A DNA stretch of 64,000 bases from Alistipes sp. (lineage in GTDB: Bacteria > Bacteroidota > Bacteroidia > Bacteroidales > Rikenellaceae), in assembly GCA_017437045.1 (NCBI GenBank), contig JAFSBY010000006.1, forward strand, positions 110,083-174,082. The letters run 5' to 3'. The stretch's first letter is position 1. Every line of letters begins with the position of its first letter. Shown piece after piece: positions 8,967-17,903 of this stretch. The notes beneath the pieces were generated by a model that saw only the letters and a program-made list of their open reading frames with translations, had not been told where the DNA came from and made no database searches. The translations under genes and the position numbers were made by a program.

Positions 8967-10208
8967 ATGGTGAAAATCAAACCGTTTGCAGCTATCCGTC
9001 CGCCGAAGCAATATGCCGCCGAGGTGGCATCCCGTCCCTACGATGTGCTCAATTCGGTCGAGGCCAAGGCCGAGGCCACGGAGCGTTCGCTGCTGCACAT
9101 CATCAAGCCCGAGATCGACTTCGATCCCATCGCGGACGAACATTCGCAGGAGGTCTATGACAAGGCGGTCGAGAACTTCAAGCGTTGGCAGGCCGAGGGT
9201 TGGCTCTGCCAGGATGAGGAGGAGTACTACTATGTTTATGCCCAGACGATGGAGGGCCGCACGCAGTATGGTCTGGCTATGTGCTGCCATTACGAGGACT
9301 ACCGTTCGGGTGCCATCAAGAAGCATGAGCTGACCCGTCCGGATAAGGAGGAGGATCGCATGATCCATGTCCGCAATCAGCAGGCGAATATCGAGCCGGT
9401 CTTCTTTGCCTACCCCGATGATGAGGAGGTCAATGCCATCGTAGCCGAGGTGGTGAAGGGTGAACCGGAGTATGCGTTTACGGCCGCAGATGGTTTTGGC
9501 CACCAGTTGTGGGTGATCCGCGATCGCAAGACGAATGATCGTCTGACAGAGCTCTTTGCAGCTATTCCGGCTCTCTATGTGGCTGATGGTCATCACCGTA
9601 CGGCTGCTGCAGCTCGCGTGGGTGCCGAATGCGAGGGAAAGAATCCGAACCACACGGGCGAGGAGGAGTATTGCTACTTCTTGGCTGTTACGTTCCCCGC
9701 TTCGCAACTCAAAATCATTGACTACAACCGCGTGGTGAAGGATTTGAACGGCCTGACCCCCGAGGAGCTGATTGCCAAGTTGGAGGAGTCGTTCATCGTG
9801 GAGAAGAAGGGCGTGGAGGAGTATCGTCCCACGGCCCTGCACAACTTTGCGATGTATCTCGAGGGTGCATGGTATAGCCTGACGGCCAAGGAGGGTACGT
9901 ATAACGACGCTGACCCGATTGGTGTGTTGGATGTTACGGTGCTTTCTGATCTTGTGCTGGATAAGGTGCTCGATATTAAGGATTTGCGCACCTCGAAGCG
10001 CATCGACTTTGTGGGCGGTATTCGTGGCTTGGGTGAGCTGAAGCGTCGCGTTGATAGCGGCGAGATGAAGGTGGCCTTTGCCCTCTACCCTGTTTCGATG
10101 CAGCAGCTGATCAACATTGCCGATACGGGTAACATCATGCCTCCGAAGACGACGTGGTTTGAGCCGAAGTTGCGTTCGGGTGTGGTGATCCATTCGTTTG
10201 CCGAATAG
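8967..10208 (+). CDS. DUF1015 family protein, third gene of the serine operon
   Basis: Conserved 413-residue cytoplasmic protein of unknown function. The family is recognised from the opening IKPFAAIRPPKQYAAEVASRPYDVLN and the motif LYVADGHHRTAAAARV at about residues 200-220. It lies 31 bp after serA and before a strong terminator, so it belongs to the serC-serA transcript. No phosphoserine phosphatase (SerB) gene is visible nearby, so a link to serine metabolism is tempting but unproven. The DGHHRTAAA motif resembles a phosphate- or nucleotide-binding loop; that is only an impression. Confidence 0.85.
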   Translation: MVKIKPFAAIRPPKQYAAEVASRPYDVLNSVEAKAEATERSLLHIIKPEIDFDPIADEHSQEVYDKAVENFKRWQAEGWLCQDEEEYYYVYAQTMEGRTQYGLAMCCHYEDYRSGAIKKHELTRPDKEEDRMIHVRNQQANIEPVFFAYPDDEEVNAIVAEVVKGEPEYAFTAADGFGHQLWVIRDRKTNDRLTELFAAIPALYVADGHHRTAAAARVGAECEGKNPNHTGEEEYCYFLAVTFPASQLKIIDYNRVVKDLNGLTPEELIAKLEESFIVEKKGVEEYRPTALHNFAMYLEGAWYSLTAKEGTYNDADPIGVLDVTVLSDLVLDKVLDIKDLRTSKRIDFVGGIRGLGELKRRVDSGEMKVAFALYPVSMQQLINIADTGNIMPPKTTWFEPKLRSGVVIHSFAE

Positions 10209-10230
10209 ATGCCTGGGAATAGATAGGAAA

Positions 10231-10263
10231 AATGCCGCTCAACTGACGAGCGGCATTTTTTTT
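10231..10263 (+). terminator. Intrinsic terminator of the serine operon
   Basis: Perfect 10-bp stem AATGCCGCTC / GAGCGGCATT with a 7-nt loop, followed by a run of eight T. It ends the serC-serA-DUF1015 transcript 22 bp after the stop. Confidence 0.9.
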
Positions 10264-10298
10264 GTGTGGCATTGTGCTACGACTTATTTATACCTATT

Positions 10299-10991
10299 AT
10301 GGAGACACAAAATTTTCATGCACCCATGATTGGCGATGCTGCACCGGCATTTGTGGCCGAGACAACGCAAGGAACGATCCACTTTCCGGAAGATTTCGGG
10401 GGTAAATGGGTAATTCTATTTAGCCATCCGGCCGACTTTACAGCGGTTTGTACCTCCGAATTTGTCCTCTTCGGGGCGATGCAGGAGGAGTTTGAGCGGC
10501 TTAACTGCCGTCTGTTGGGCCTTTCGATCGGTACCAATTCGAGCCATATTGCTTGGCTCCGATCCATTGAGCAGAATATCGCCTACAAAGGCCACAGCCA
10601 TGTGAAGATGCGCTTCCCGCTCATTGCTGACATGACGATGGAGGTTGCCCGCCTCTATGGTATGATCGCCCCTCGCTCGTCTGCAACGATGGCCGTGCGA
10701 TCGGTCTTCTTCATCGATCCCGAGGCGAAGATTCGGGCAGTGATGAGTTATCCGATGCAGTTGGGACGCAATTTTGACGAACTGAAACGTATCTTGGTCG
10801 GGCTGCAGGTGGTCGATCGGCACAAAGTGGCTCTGCCGGCTGATTGGCATCCGGGCGATGATATTGTGGTGGGAGCACCGACGACTTATGATGGCTCGGA
10901 ACGATCCATGGAGGGATTGACCTGCTACGATTGGTATTTCTGCACCAAACCCTTGTCGCTTAAGGAGAAGGAATATGCTCCTGTGGAGTAA
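10299..10991 (+). CDS. Peroxiredoxin of the Prx6/archaeal type
   Basis: Thiol peroxidase of 230 residues reducing hydrogen peroxide and organic peroxides. The peroxidatic cysteine is C51 in HPADFTAVCTSEF. The C-terminus carries C209 and C215 in CYDWYFCTK, six residues apart. The same CxDWxFC arrangement is known from archaeal Prx6-type enzymes such as that of Aeropyrum pernix, where these cysteines take part in the redox cycle. Start at ATG 10299 (METQNFHAPMIGDAAPAF). Single gene between two terminators; no dedicated reductase is adjacent. Confidence 0.92.
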   Translation: METQNFHAPMIGDAAPAFVAETTQGTIHFPEDFGGKWVILFSHPADFTAVCTSEFVLFGAMQEEFERLNCRLLGLSIGTNSSHIAWLRSIEQNIAYKGHSHVKMRFPLIADMTMEVARLYGMIAPRSSATMAVRSVFFIDPEAKIRAVMSYPMQLGRNFDELKRILVGLQVVDRHKVALPADWHPGDDIVVGAPTTYDGSERSMEGLTCYDWYFCTKPLSLKEKEYAPVE

Positions 10992-11000
10992 AATCTGAAA

Positions 11001-11044
11001 AAAAAAGGACTGCCGCAACCGAACAGGTTGGGCAGCCCTTTTTT
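11001..11044. terminator. Bidirectional terminator between peroxiredoxin and fmt
   Basis: Hairpin with arms around GGACTGCCGCAACC and GGTTGGGCAGCCC, one or two mismatches, loop GAACA, with a run of A on one side and T on the other. It can therefore end both convergent transcripts. Confidence 0.85.
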
Positions 11045-11054
11045 GTGGTTTGGG

Positions 11055-12020
11055 CTATTGAAATTGGCAGGTGTCGATATCCCGCAAGCCGAGTAGCAAA
11101 TCGCGGGTGGCCATGCGACGTTTGCCGGCCAACTGCAACTCCTCGATGGCGATCCATCCGTCGGCGCAAGCCACTTCGAGCAGCGTGCGATAATCGGTCC
11201 GAATCGTGCCACAAGGCTCGCCGTGTACCCCTGCATGGAAGGCGACGCGGAAGAGTTTGGCCGAACCAACCTCCTGCCCCTGACGGTAGAGACGGCTCCA
11301 TGCCGCCGGATAGGGCGAAAGTCCGCGTACGAAATTGATAATCTCGACGCCCGGCTTCGACCAGTCGATCAGACAATCCTCTTTGAAGATTTTCGGTGCC
11401 GGTTTGAGCGTGCTCTCGTCGATGTGCTGCTGCTCGATGGGCGCGATCTCCCCCGCAGCTAATTTATCGACGGTCTCGAGCACCAACCCTACCCCCTTGT
11501 GCATCAACCGATCATAGAGCGTTCCGATCGTATCGTCGTCGGCAATCGGCTCACGCAGCTGGCCGATGATCGCCCCCTTGTCGATCTCGTGGTTGAGCAG
11601 GAAGGTGGTTACACCGGTCTCTCGCTCGCCGTTGATGATGGCCCAGTTGATCGGGGCTGCACCTCGATACTCGGGAAGTAGCGAAGCGTGCAGATTGAAC
11701 GTGCCCAGACGCGGCATGGCCCAAATCACCTCGGGTAACATGCGGAAGGCAATGACGATACCCAGATCGGGTTGCAGTGCCCGCATAGCCTCCACAAAGG
11801 CCTCATCACGCAACTTCTCGGGCTGGAGAATCGGCAGCCCCAGCTCCTTGGCGGCGATTTTGACATCGCTTTCACGCAGTTGCTGACCACGACCGGCCGG
11901 CTTGTCAGGGGTGGTAACGACCCCCACGACGTTGTAGCCTGCTGCTACCAACGCACGCAACGAGGGTACGGCAAACTCGGGCGTACCCATAAAGACTATT
12001 CGTAGATCCTTGGCGTTCAT
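11055..12020 (-). CDS. fmt: Methionyl-tRNA formyltransferase
   Basis: Formylates Met-tRNAfMet for translation initiation. The N-terminal formyltransferase domain shows IVFMGTPEFAVPSLRAL, the catalytic block FNLHASLLPEYRGAAPINWAIINGE with the Asn/His pair, and GVTTFLLNHEIDKGAII. A C-terminal OB-fold domain follows from about residue 205. 321 residues, full length. It follows ribBA by 9 bp, the last gene of a four-gene minus-strand run. Confidence 0.95.
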   Translation of the reverse strand: MNAKDLRIVFMGTPEFAVPSLRALVAAGYNVVGVVTTPDKPAGRGQQLRESDVKIAAKELGLPILQPEKLRDEAFVEAMRALQPDLGIVIAFRMLPEVIWAMPRLGTFNLHASLLPEYRGAAPINWAIINGERETGVTTFLLNHEIDKGAIIGQLREPIADDDTIGTLYDRLMHKGVGLVLETVDKLAAGEIAPIEQQHIDESTLKPAPKIFKEDCLIDWSKPGVEIINFVRGLSPYPAAWSRLYRQGQEVGSAKLFRVAFHAGVHGEPCGTIRTDYRTLLEVACADGWIAIEELQLAGKRRMATRDLLLGLRDIDTCQFQ

Positions 12021-12029
12021 CCTAACCGA

Positions 12030-13256
12030 CTATTTCTTCTCCAAACCCAGCTGGTGATGCATGCGCTCCTGCTTGGTCGAGAGGTAGCGTTCGTTGTACT
12101 CGTTGGGCTGAATCACCAGCGGAACGATCTCCTCGATGGTCAGGCCATAGCCCTCCAACCCCGCCTTCTTCGAGGGGTTGTTGGTCATCAAACGCATCTT
12201 GCGGATGCCCAACTCGCGGATGATGCTGGCACCCACACCGTAGTCGCGCTCATCGGCTTGGAAGCCTAAACGCAGGTTGGCATCGACCGTATCGAGCCCC
12301 TGATCCTGCAGCTTGTAGGCGTGGATCTTGTTGCAGAGGCCAATGCCGCGTCCCTCCTGATTCAGATAGACAATAGCACCCTTACCCTCGCGTGCTACGC
12401 GCTGCATGGCACGGTGGAGCTGATCGCCGCAGTCGCAACGTTTCGATCCGAAGATGTCGCCCGTGGCGCACGATGAGTGTACACGGATCAACACAGGCTC
12501 CTCCTCACTCCACTCGCCAATGGTCAGCGCAACATGCTCTACGCCGTTGGACTTTTGACGGAATGGCGTGATCATGAAATCGCCCCACTCGGTCGGGAGC
12601 GGCACCGTGACACCACGCTCAATGATCGACTCCTCACGCAGACGATAGGCAATGAGTTGTGCAATCGAGATGATCTTCAGGTCGTATTTCTTGGCAATCT
12701 CTACCAACTGGGGCAGACGTGCCATCGTGCCGTCTTCGTTCATCACCTCGATCAGCACACCTGCTGGTTGCAGACCCGCCAGACGAGCCAAGTCGATGGC
12801 AGCCTCCGTATGTCCCGGACGACGCAGCACGCCCTTATCACGAGCGCGGAGCGGATTGATATGTCCCGGACGGCCCAAATCGGTCGGCAAGGTGGCCGGA
12901 TTGGCCAATGCACGCAACGTAGCAGCACGGTCGGCGGCTGAAACGCCGGTTGTGCAACCATGTCCCAGCAGGTCGCACGAAACCGTAAAGGGAGTGCCGA
13001 GCAGCGACGTGTTGTTCTGCTCCATCATCTGCAGCCCCAGCTCGTCGCAACGCTGCTCCGAGAGCGGAGCACACAGCACGCCACGCCCCTCGTGGAGCAT
13101 GAAATTGACAACCTCCGGGGTGATCAATTCGGCCGCTACGATGAAGTCACCTTCGTTCTCGCGGTCCTCGTCATCGACCACGATGATTACTTTGCCCTGT
13201 CGAAAGTCTTCGATGGCCTCCTCTACGCTATTCAATATGCTTTTGCTTTTTTCCAT
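12030..13256 (-). CDS. ribBA: Bifunctional 3,4-dihydroxy-2-butanone-4-phosphate synthase / GTP cyclohydrolase II
   Basis: Makes both precursors of riboflavin. Residues about 1-205 form the RibB domain with [16 protein letters not shown] and the ribulose-5-phosphate site GHINPL and [14 protein letters not shown]. Residues about 210-400 form the RibA domain, with zinc cysteines in [20 protein letters not shown] and the GTP site NQEGRGIGL. 408 residues, typical for RibBA. The start overlaps the 3' end of the LptF/G gene by 29 bp, so the genes are tightly packed. Confidence 0.95.
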   Translation of the reverse strand: MEKSKSILNSVEEAIEDFRQGKVIIVVDDEDRENEGDFIVAAELITPEVVNFMLHEGRGVLCAPLSEQRCDELGLQMMEQNNTSLLGTPFTVSCDLLGHGCTTGVSAADRAATLRALANPATLPTDLGRPGHINPLRARDKGVLRRPGHTEAAIDLARLAGLQPAGVLIEVMNEDGTMARLPQLVEIAKKYDLKIISIAQLIAYRLREESIIERGVTVPLPTEWGDFMITPFRQKSNGVEHVALTIGEWSEEEPVLIRVHSSCATGDIFGSKRCDCGDQLHRAMQRVAREGKGAIVYLNQEGRGIGLCNKIHAYKLQDQGLDTVDANLRLGFQADERDYGVGASIIRELGIRKMRLMTNNPSKKAGLEGYGLTIEEIVPLVIQPNEYNERYLSTKQERMHHQLGLEKK

Positions 13257-14745
13257 TTCGCTTGAATTTTACGATTTTTTTTACCCATGCGGTGAAGGGT
13301 TGCATCTTCTCCTGCAGGAGTTTTATCTTGCCGGCATACCAATCCGTGTCGAGCAGCGTCGAGTCGTTGGTCGCCTTATAGGTCAGGTAGATGGCTATGG
13401 GCGATAGGACAAATGTCGATAGCCACATGCCGTAGATGGCATCCCAGTTACCCTCTTTTGCAGCCTTTTCGCCCGAGAGCGAGATGATGTAATAGATCAC
13501 AAAGAAGAGCACCGATACGACCACCGGCATGCCCAATCCGCCCTTGCGGATGATGGCTCCCAGCGGTGCACCGATCAGGAAGAAGATCATGATCGAGACG
13601 GGCAGCGACATCTTCTTGTGCCACTCGACCTTGCTCTTATAGAGCTGGTTGAGAGCCTCTTTGGCATTCGTCTCGTCGAACGAGAAGAGGTTTCGCGAGT
13701 TGCGAGCCGAGGCGGCCGCCTGATCCCAGATCTGCTCCTTGTCTCGGATCGAAAGGTGCGGAATCGAATCCATCAGCACCGGACTGTAGAACCCGCTATG
13801 GTCGGGCTTCAGGCTGTCGGGCAGATCGAGTACCGAGTGATCTTTGGCGAAGATACGCTCTTTGAGCAATGGCTCGTACGAACGGTTTGTAGCCGTGCTG
13901 ACCAGCAACTCCAACGAGTCGATATCGTCCTGCAGCTGGTTGATGTTCTTCGTTTGGCTGTTCGAGAATTGGTTGGCATCCGAACGACCCATATCGAAGC
14001 CCTCCATGGGGATGATCTGATCCTGACGATCGAAAATGTGGTGGCGCAGCGAGCTCTTGGTGAACCATTGGCTGTTGCCGGTCGTCGTACGCGTCTGCTC
14101 ATACGTCTCACCGTTGAAGAGCGTGACGAGCAGGAAACGCTTGTCGTCCGAGAGGCGGATATAGCCCGAATCGGCCACGATCGTGTTCATGTTGCCACGC
14201 GAGTCGCGGTTGTCGTAGATCAGGACATCGGTCAGTAGGTGCGTCTCGGGGTTCTGCTTGCCGACGCGGATCGACATGTCGGGAATGCCGTTGAAAAACA
14301 GACCGTCCTGGAATTCGATATTCTGATTCTGTTGTCGAATGTCGTATAGGATACTGAATACCTTTTTGTTGGCGTAGGGCACCAAATTGTTGCCTATAAA
14401 GAAACTACCGATCGAGACAAACGCAATCAAGATAATGAGCGGCTTGGCAATTTGTACGAGCGACATACCGGCCGACTTCATGGCCAGCAACTCGTAGTTC
14501 TCGCCGAGATTACCCATGGTCATGATAGCTGCCAGCAGGACGGCCAACGGCAGACCCAACGGCAACATATTGGCCATGAAATAGGTCATCAGCTCGATGA
14601 TGATACCGGCCGAGAGACCTTTACCCACCAATTCGTCGATATATCGCCACACGATGTTCATCATCAAGACGAACATCACGATGAAGAAGGTGAGGATCAT
14701 CGGGCCCAGGTAGGACTTCAGTACAAGTTTATGTAGGGTTTTCAT
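13228..14745 (-). CDS. LptF/LptG family lipopolysaccharide export permease (YjgP/YjgQ)
   Basis: Inner-membrane permease of the Lpt machine that extracts lipopolysaccharide for transport to the outer membrane. The N-terminal half holds three membrane segments (residues about 12-130), then a periplasmic jellyroll-type domain (about 135-345), then three more membrane segments ending near residue 465. Sequence marks are [18 protein letters not shown] and [29 protein letters not shown]. At 505 residues it is longer than the E. coli proteins, with an enlarged periplasmic part, common in Bacteroidota. The ATPase LptB is not in the window. The start overlaps the end of the ABC permease gene by 17 bp. 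Confidence 0.88.
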   Translation of the reverse strand: MKTLHKLVLKSYLGPMILTFFIVMFVLMMNIVWRYIDELVGKGLSAGIIIELMTYFMANMLPLGLPLAVLLAAIMTMGNLGENYELLAMKSAGMSLVQIAKPLIILIAFVSIGSFFIGNNLVPYANKKVFSILYDIRQQNQNIEFQDGLFFNGIPDMSIRVGKQNPETHLLTDVLIYDNRDSRGNMNTIVADSGYIRLSDDKRFLLVTLFNGETYEQTRTTTGNSQWFTKSSLRHHIFDRQDQIIPMEGFDMGRSDANQFSNSQTKNINQLQDDIDSLELLVSTATNRSYEPLLKERIFAKDHSVLDLPDSLKPDHSGFYSPVLMDSIPHLSIRDKEQIWDQAAASARNSRNLFSFDETNAKEALNQLYKSKVEWHKKMSLPVSIMIFFLIGAPLGAIIRKGGLGMPVVVSVLFFVIYYIISLSGEKAAKEGNWDAIYGMWLSTFVLSPIAIYLTYKATNDSTLLDTDWYAGKIKLLQEKMQPFTAWVKKIVKFKRNGKKQKHIE

Positions 14746-15574
14746 CGAGTCTGCTCGTTTTTTTTCGACACAAAGTTAATAGTTTTACCGCAATCAACGC
14801 AATGGTGAGCGTAAATATTATTACAGCTCCGGGTGGAACGTCCCATTGGTAGCTGATAATCAGTCCGATCGTGTTGCAACAAATCGCGATGAGCGGTGCC
14901 ACGACGATGATGTGTCGATAGGATTTGGTGAGTGTATTGGCCACCACTACCGGCATCGTGATGAGCGAGAGTAACAGCACGATACCCATGATGCGGATCG
15001 AAAGGACGATGGTCAAAGCCATGACGATGGCCATCAAGTAGCTGATCAGGCGAGTCGGGATGTTCCGACTGCGGGCAAATTCGCGGTCGAAGGCGACATA
15101 CATGATCGGTCGTAACCAAAAAATAGCTCCGATAACAACACCCAACGTCAAGAGAGCCAACGCGATCAGATCGCCTCGCGTGACGGTGATGATGCTGCCG
15201 AACAGATAGGCCGACAGATCACCCGAGGTGTAGCCCGGTCGCAGGCTCATGAAGAGCACGCCGATGGCCATACCGATCGACCAGATGATGCCGATGGCCG
15301 AATCCTCGCGGATACGTCCGCGCGAGGAGGCCCACTCGATGCCGATGGCCGCCGCTACGGCCGAAAGCATGGCTCCCAGAATCGGATTTACACCCATATA
15401 AAAGGCGATGCCCAGCCCTCCAAACGAGGCATGAGTAACCCCTCCGGCCAAAAAGACCAGGCGTCGGCTGACGATATAGGTGCCGACCAAACCGCACACC
15501 ACACCCGCCAAGAGCGCCGCGAGAAAGGCGTTACTGAGGTAGCCAAAATGGGTCAGGTCGTAAAAAAAATCCAT
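14729..15574 (-). CDS. Metal ABC transporter permease (ZnuB/MntB family)
   Basis: Integral membrane subunit of a zinc/manganese/iron-type ABC importer of the ABC-3 family. The protein from ATG 15574 (MDFFYDLTHFGYLSNAFLAALLAGV) has 281 residues and about eight to nine membrane segments. Typical marks are GTYIVSRRLVFLAGGVTHASFGGLGIAFYMG and SIRIMGIVLLLSLITMPVVVANTL. A longer frame to 15709 runs through the promoter and is rejected. The matching ATPase and metal-binding lipoprotein are not adjacent, so this permease must partner with genes elsewhere. Confidence 0.9.
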   Translation of the reverse strand: MDFFYDLTHFGYLSNAFLAALLAGVVCGLVGTYIVSRRLVFLAGGVTHASFGGLGIAFYMGVNPILGAMLSAVAAAIGIEWASSRGRIREDSAIGIIWSIGMAIGVLFMSLRPGYTSGDLSAYLFGSIITVTRGDLIALALLTLGVVIGAIFWLRPIMYVAFDREFARSRNIPTRLISYLMAIVMALTIVLSIRIMGIVLLLSLITMPVVVANTLTKSYRHIIVVAPLIAICCNTIGLIISYQWDVPPGAVIIFTLTIALIAVKLLTLCRKKTSRLDENPT

Positions 15575-15594
15575 CTCTTCTAAAATTGTGCGCG

Positions 15595-15602
15595 CAAATT
15601 TA
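15595..15602 (-). promoter_or_regulatory. -7 promoter box of the ABC permease operon
   Basis: TAAATTTG on the minus strand, 21 bp upstream of the ATG at 15574; matches TAnnTTTG. It likely drives the permease-LptF/G-ribBA-fmt run. Confidence 0.6.
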
Positions 15603-15682
15603 CGTTTTTTATCTGAAAAGGCCGCCTCTTTTGGGTAAGATTTCGTAATTTCGCCTCCGAAATAACCAATCATCGTAGCAAT

Positions 15683-16984
15683 ATGGCTGTACGCAGAGTT
15701 AATTTCCATACCTTGGGCTGCAAGCTCAATTTTTCCGAATCATCGACCTTGGCACGTCAATTTGTCGAGGGGGGCTTTGAGCGAGTAGCCCCGACGGCCG
15801 AGGCGGATATTTGTGTGATCAACAGCTGTTCGGTGACGGAGCATGCCGACAAAAAATGCCGCAATCTGATCCGCAAATTGCATCGGCGAAATCCGCATGC
15901 GCTGATCGCCGTGACGGGGTGTTATGCGCAGCTCAAGCCGTACGAAATAGCCCAAATTGAGGGTGTTGATATTGTGCTGGGAAACAACTATAAAGGAGAT
16001 TTATATCAACGAGTGGTTGAGATCGCATCGAAGAGTGGCGAGGCGGCCGTTCATAGCTGCTCGGTCGAGGAGCTGACTCGCTTCTTTGCCGCCTTTTCGA
16101 CGGGTGATCGTACACGTGCATTTCTCAAGGTCCAGGATGGCTGCGATTACAAGTGCGCCTACTGCACGATTCACTATGCGCGCGGATCGAGCCGCAACAT
16201 GCCGATCGCCGATCTGGTGCGCGAGGCCGAACAGATTGCCGCCGAGGGACAAAAGGAGATCGTCATCACGGGTATCAACACGGGCGATTTTGGTCGTACG
16301 ACCGGGGAGTCGTTCCTGGATCTGCTGCGCGCACTCGATCGGGTCGAGGGGATCGAGCGGTATCGTATCTCGTCGATCGAGCCCAATTTGCTTACGGATG
16401 AGATTATTGCCTTCTGCGCCTCTTCGCCGAAGTTCCAACACCATTTCCATATCCCGATTCAGAGTGGATCGGACAAGATTTTGGGATTGATGCGTCGTCG
16501 CTATACGACGGCTAAATTTGCCGATCGTATTGCTGCCGTGCGCCGTGCGATGCCCGATGCCTTTATCGGGATTGATGTCATTGTCGGTTTTCCGGGCGAG
16601 ACGGAGGAGGATTTTCGCCAAACGTATGATTTCTTGGCCGGTATCGCTCCGGCATTTTTGCATATCTTCCCCTTCTCGGAGCGTCCCGGTACGCCGGCCG
16701 TCACGATGCCTGGCAAGGTGCAAGCCTCGGTGGCTACGCGTCGTGTAGCCGAGCTGGAGGCTTTGTGTGCGCAGTTGCACCGCCAATTTTGCGCGCAGGC
16801 CGTCGGCAGCGAGGATCGAGTGCTGTTCGAGAGTACGATGCGTGGCGGTTGGATGTTTGGCTTTACGGGCAACTATCGTCGGGTCAAAGTGCCCTATGAT
16901 CGGAACTATATTAACCGCATTTGTCGGGTAAAAATGGTCGAGATTGACAATTCTGACGATTTGATAGGTGAAATTCTCGATTAA
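15683..16984 (+). CDS. mtaB: tRNA t6A methylthiotransferase MtaB
   Basis: Radical-SAM enzyme that adds a methylthio group to N6-threonylcarbamoyladenosine at tRNA position 37. The N-terminal UPF0004 domain holds the auxiliary cluster cysteines C13 (HTLGCKLN), C49 (NSCSVT) and C80 (TGCYAQ). The radical-SAM cluster cysteines are C154, C158 and C161 in GCDYKCAYC. The C-terminal part resembles a TRAM RNA-binding region. The HTLGCKLN opening and the 433-residue length fit MtaB better than MiaB or RimO. It is divergent from the ABC permease; a weak promoter-like TAATTTCG lies about 35 bp upstream. Confidence 0.92.
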   Translation: MAVRRVNFHTLGCKLNFSESSTLARQFVEGGFERVAPTAEADICVINSCSVTEHADKKCRNLIRKLHRRNPHALIAVTGCYAQLKPYEIAQIEGVDIVLGNNYKGDLYQRVVEIASKSGEAAVHSCSVEELTRFFAAFSTGDRTRAFLKVQDGCDYKCAYCTIHYARGSSRNMPIADLVREAEQIAAEGQKEIVITGINTGDFGRTTGESFLDLLRALDRVEGIERYRISSIEPNLLTDEIIAFCASSPKFQHHFHIPIQSGSDKILGLMRRRYTTAKFADRIAAVRRAMPDAFIGIDVIVGFPGETEEDFRQTYDFLAGIAPAFLHIFPFSERPGTPAVTMPGKVQASVATRRVAELEALCAQLHRQFCAQAVGSEDRVLFESTMRGGWMFGFTGNYRRVKVPYDRNYINRICRVKMVEIDNSDDLIGEILD

Positions 16985-16989
16985 ATGCT

Positions 16990-16997
16990 TATATTTG
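16990..16997 (+). promoter_or_regulatory. -7 promoter box before the solo sensor gene
   Basis: TATATTTG, matching TAnnTTTG, 36 bp upstream of the ATG at 17033 and only a few bases past the mtaB stop. It implies that the sensor-trkH run has its own promoter. Confidence 0.6.
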
Positions 16998-17032
16998 CAT
17001 ATTATACTATACTTATAGCGATACGGTAAGTT

Positions 17033-17875
17033 ATGAAAGGAATGCAAAAACGGGTGACCGTGGGTTTTTTGAGCATCGTCTGTCTGCTCTTTATCTCGGG
17101 TATGCTCTCGTTTGTCGAGTTGAGCCGTTTGAGCCGTGATACGGGTGATATTCTGAAGGCCAGCCGCCGCAATATCGAGTTGGCCAAGGAGATTCTCGAT
17201 GCTGCGCACGAACTGAATGTCTCTCTGATCCACAGCTCGGTTTTTGGTGATCGTGCTCAGGATAGTGTGGCACGTCGTTCGATGGTGCGTTTAGAGACGG
17301 TGTGGCTGACGGCACAGGAGGAGGCACTCGATAAATCGTTCCTCGATTCGCTTGCCTTTGCTGCTACCGAGATGAAGATTTTGGTCGATGGCTACCTCGC
17401 TACCCCGCTGCCGCAACCCGCTACGGTCGATACGCTTGTCGTGGTAGAGCCCGTAGTTGCGGATCAGCTAACGGTCGATCCGATGCAGGCTGTGGTGGTC
17501 GAAGAGAAGCCCGAAAATTGGTACACCGATCAGTTTGAGTCGGTATATAGCCGTCTGACGACCGCCGTGAAGGCCTATATGACCTCGACGCAGAGTTCGC
17601 TGGCTCCGCGTACCGAGCAGTTGAAGAAAAATGCCTATCGTGCGGTTACGCCGGTGCTGATTTCGCTCGTGGTGATGATTGCCATCGTGCTGATGCTCTA
17701 CTACTTCATGATGATTTACTGCGTCAAACCGATGCTCCGCATGAATAAGAGTTTGGGCGATTACCTCACCTTCAAGATCCCCTTCTCGGTCAAATCGGAG
17801 CTCAAAGATGAGGTGCTGGAACTCAAGGAGAAGATAGACACCCTCATCGGGCAGGTGCGTAAATCGAAACTCTAA
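17033..17875 (+). CDS. Two-span membrane sensor-like protein without output domain (4HB-MCP/HAMP-like)
   Basis: A 280-residue protein built like the input half of a chemoreceptor or histidine kinase. Membrane segment 1 is at about residues 10-30 (VGFLSIVCLLFISGMLSF). Next is a long helical periplasmic region of about 175 residues, membrane segment 2 at about 203-225 (VTPVLISLVVMIAIVLMLYYF), and a cytoplasmic HAMP-like tail containing CVKPMLRMNKSLGDYL and a coiled-coil stretch. The tail ends without a kinase, cyclase or methyl-accepting domain. It lies 28 bp upstream of trkH, which suggests it serves potassium uptake or senses the envelope. No exact function is claimed. Confidence 0.7.
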   Translation: MKGMQKRVTVGFLSIVCLLFISGMLSFVELSRLSRDTGDILKASRRNIELAKEILDAAHELNVSLIHSSVFGDRAQDSVARRSMVRLETVWLTAQEEALDKSFLDSLAFAATEMKILVDGYLATPLPQPATVDTLVVVEPVVADQLTVDPMQAVVVEEKPENWYTDQFESVYSRLTTAVKAYMTSTQSSLAPRTEQLKKNAYRAVTPVLISLVVMIAIVLMLYYFMMIYCVKPMLRMNKSLGDYLTFKIPFSVKSELKDEVLELKEKIDTLIGQVRKSKL

Positions 17876-17903
17876 TCTCGAAAACAACAAAGCAGACGAG
17901 GCT

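Noticed and set aside
15575-15709. Upstream extension of the metal ABC permease
   Set aside because: It covers the promoter region and overlaps the divergent mtaB start; the family N-terminus fits ATG 15574.
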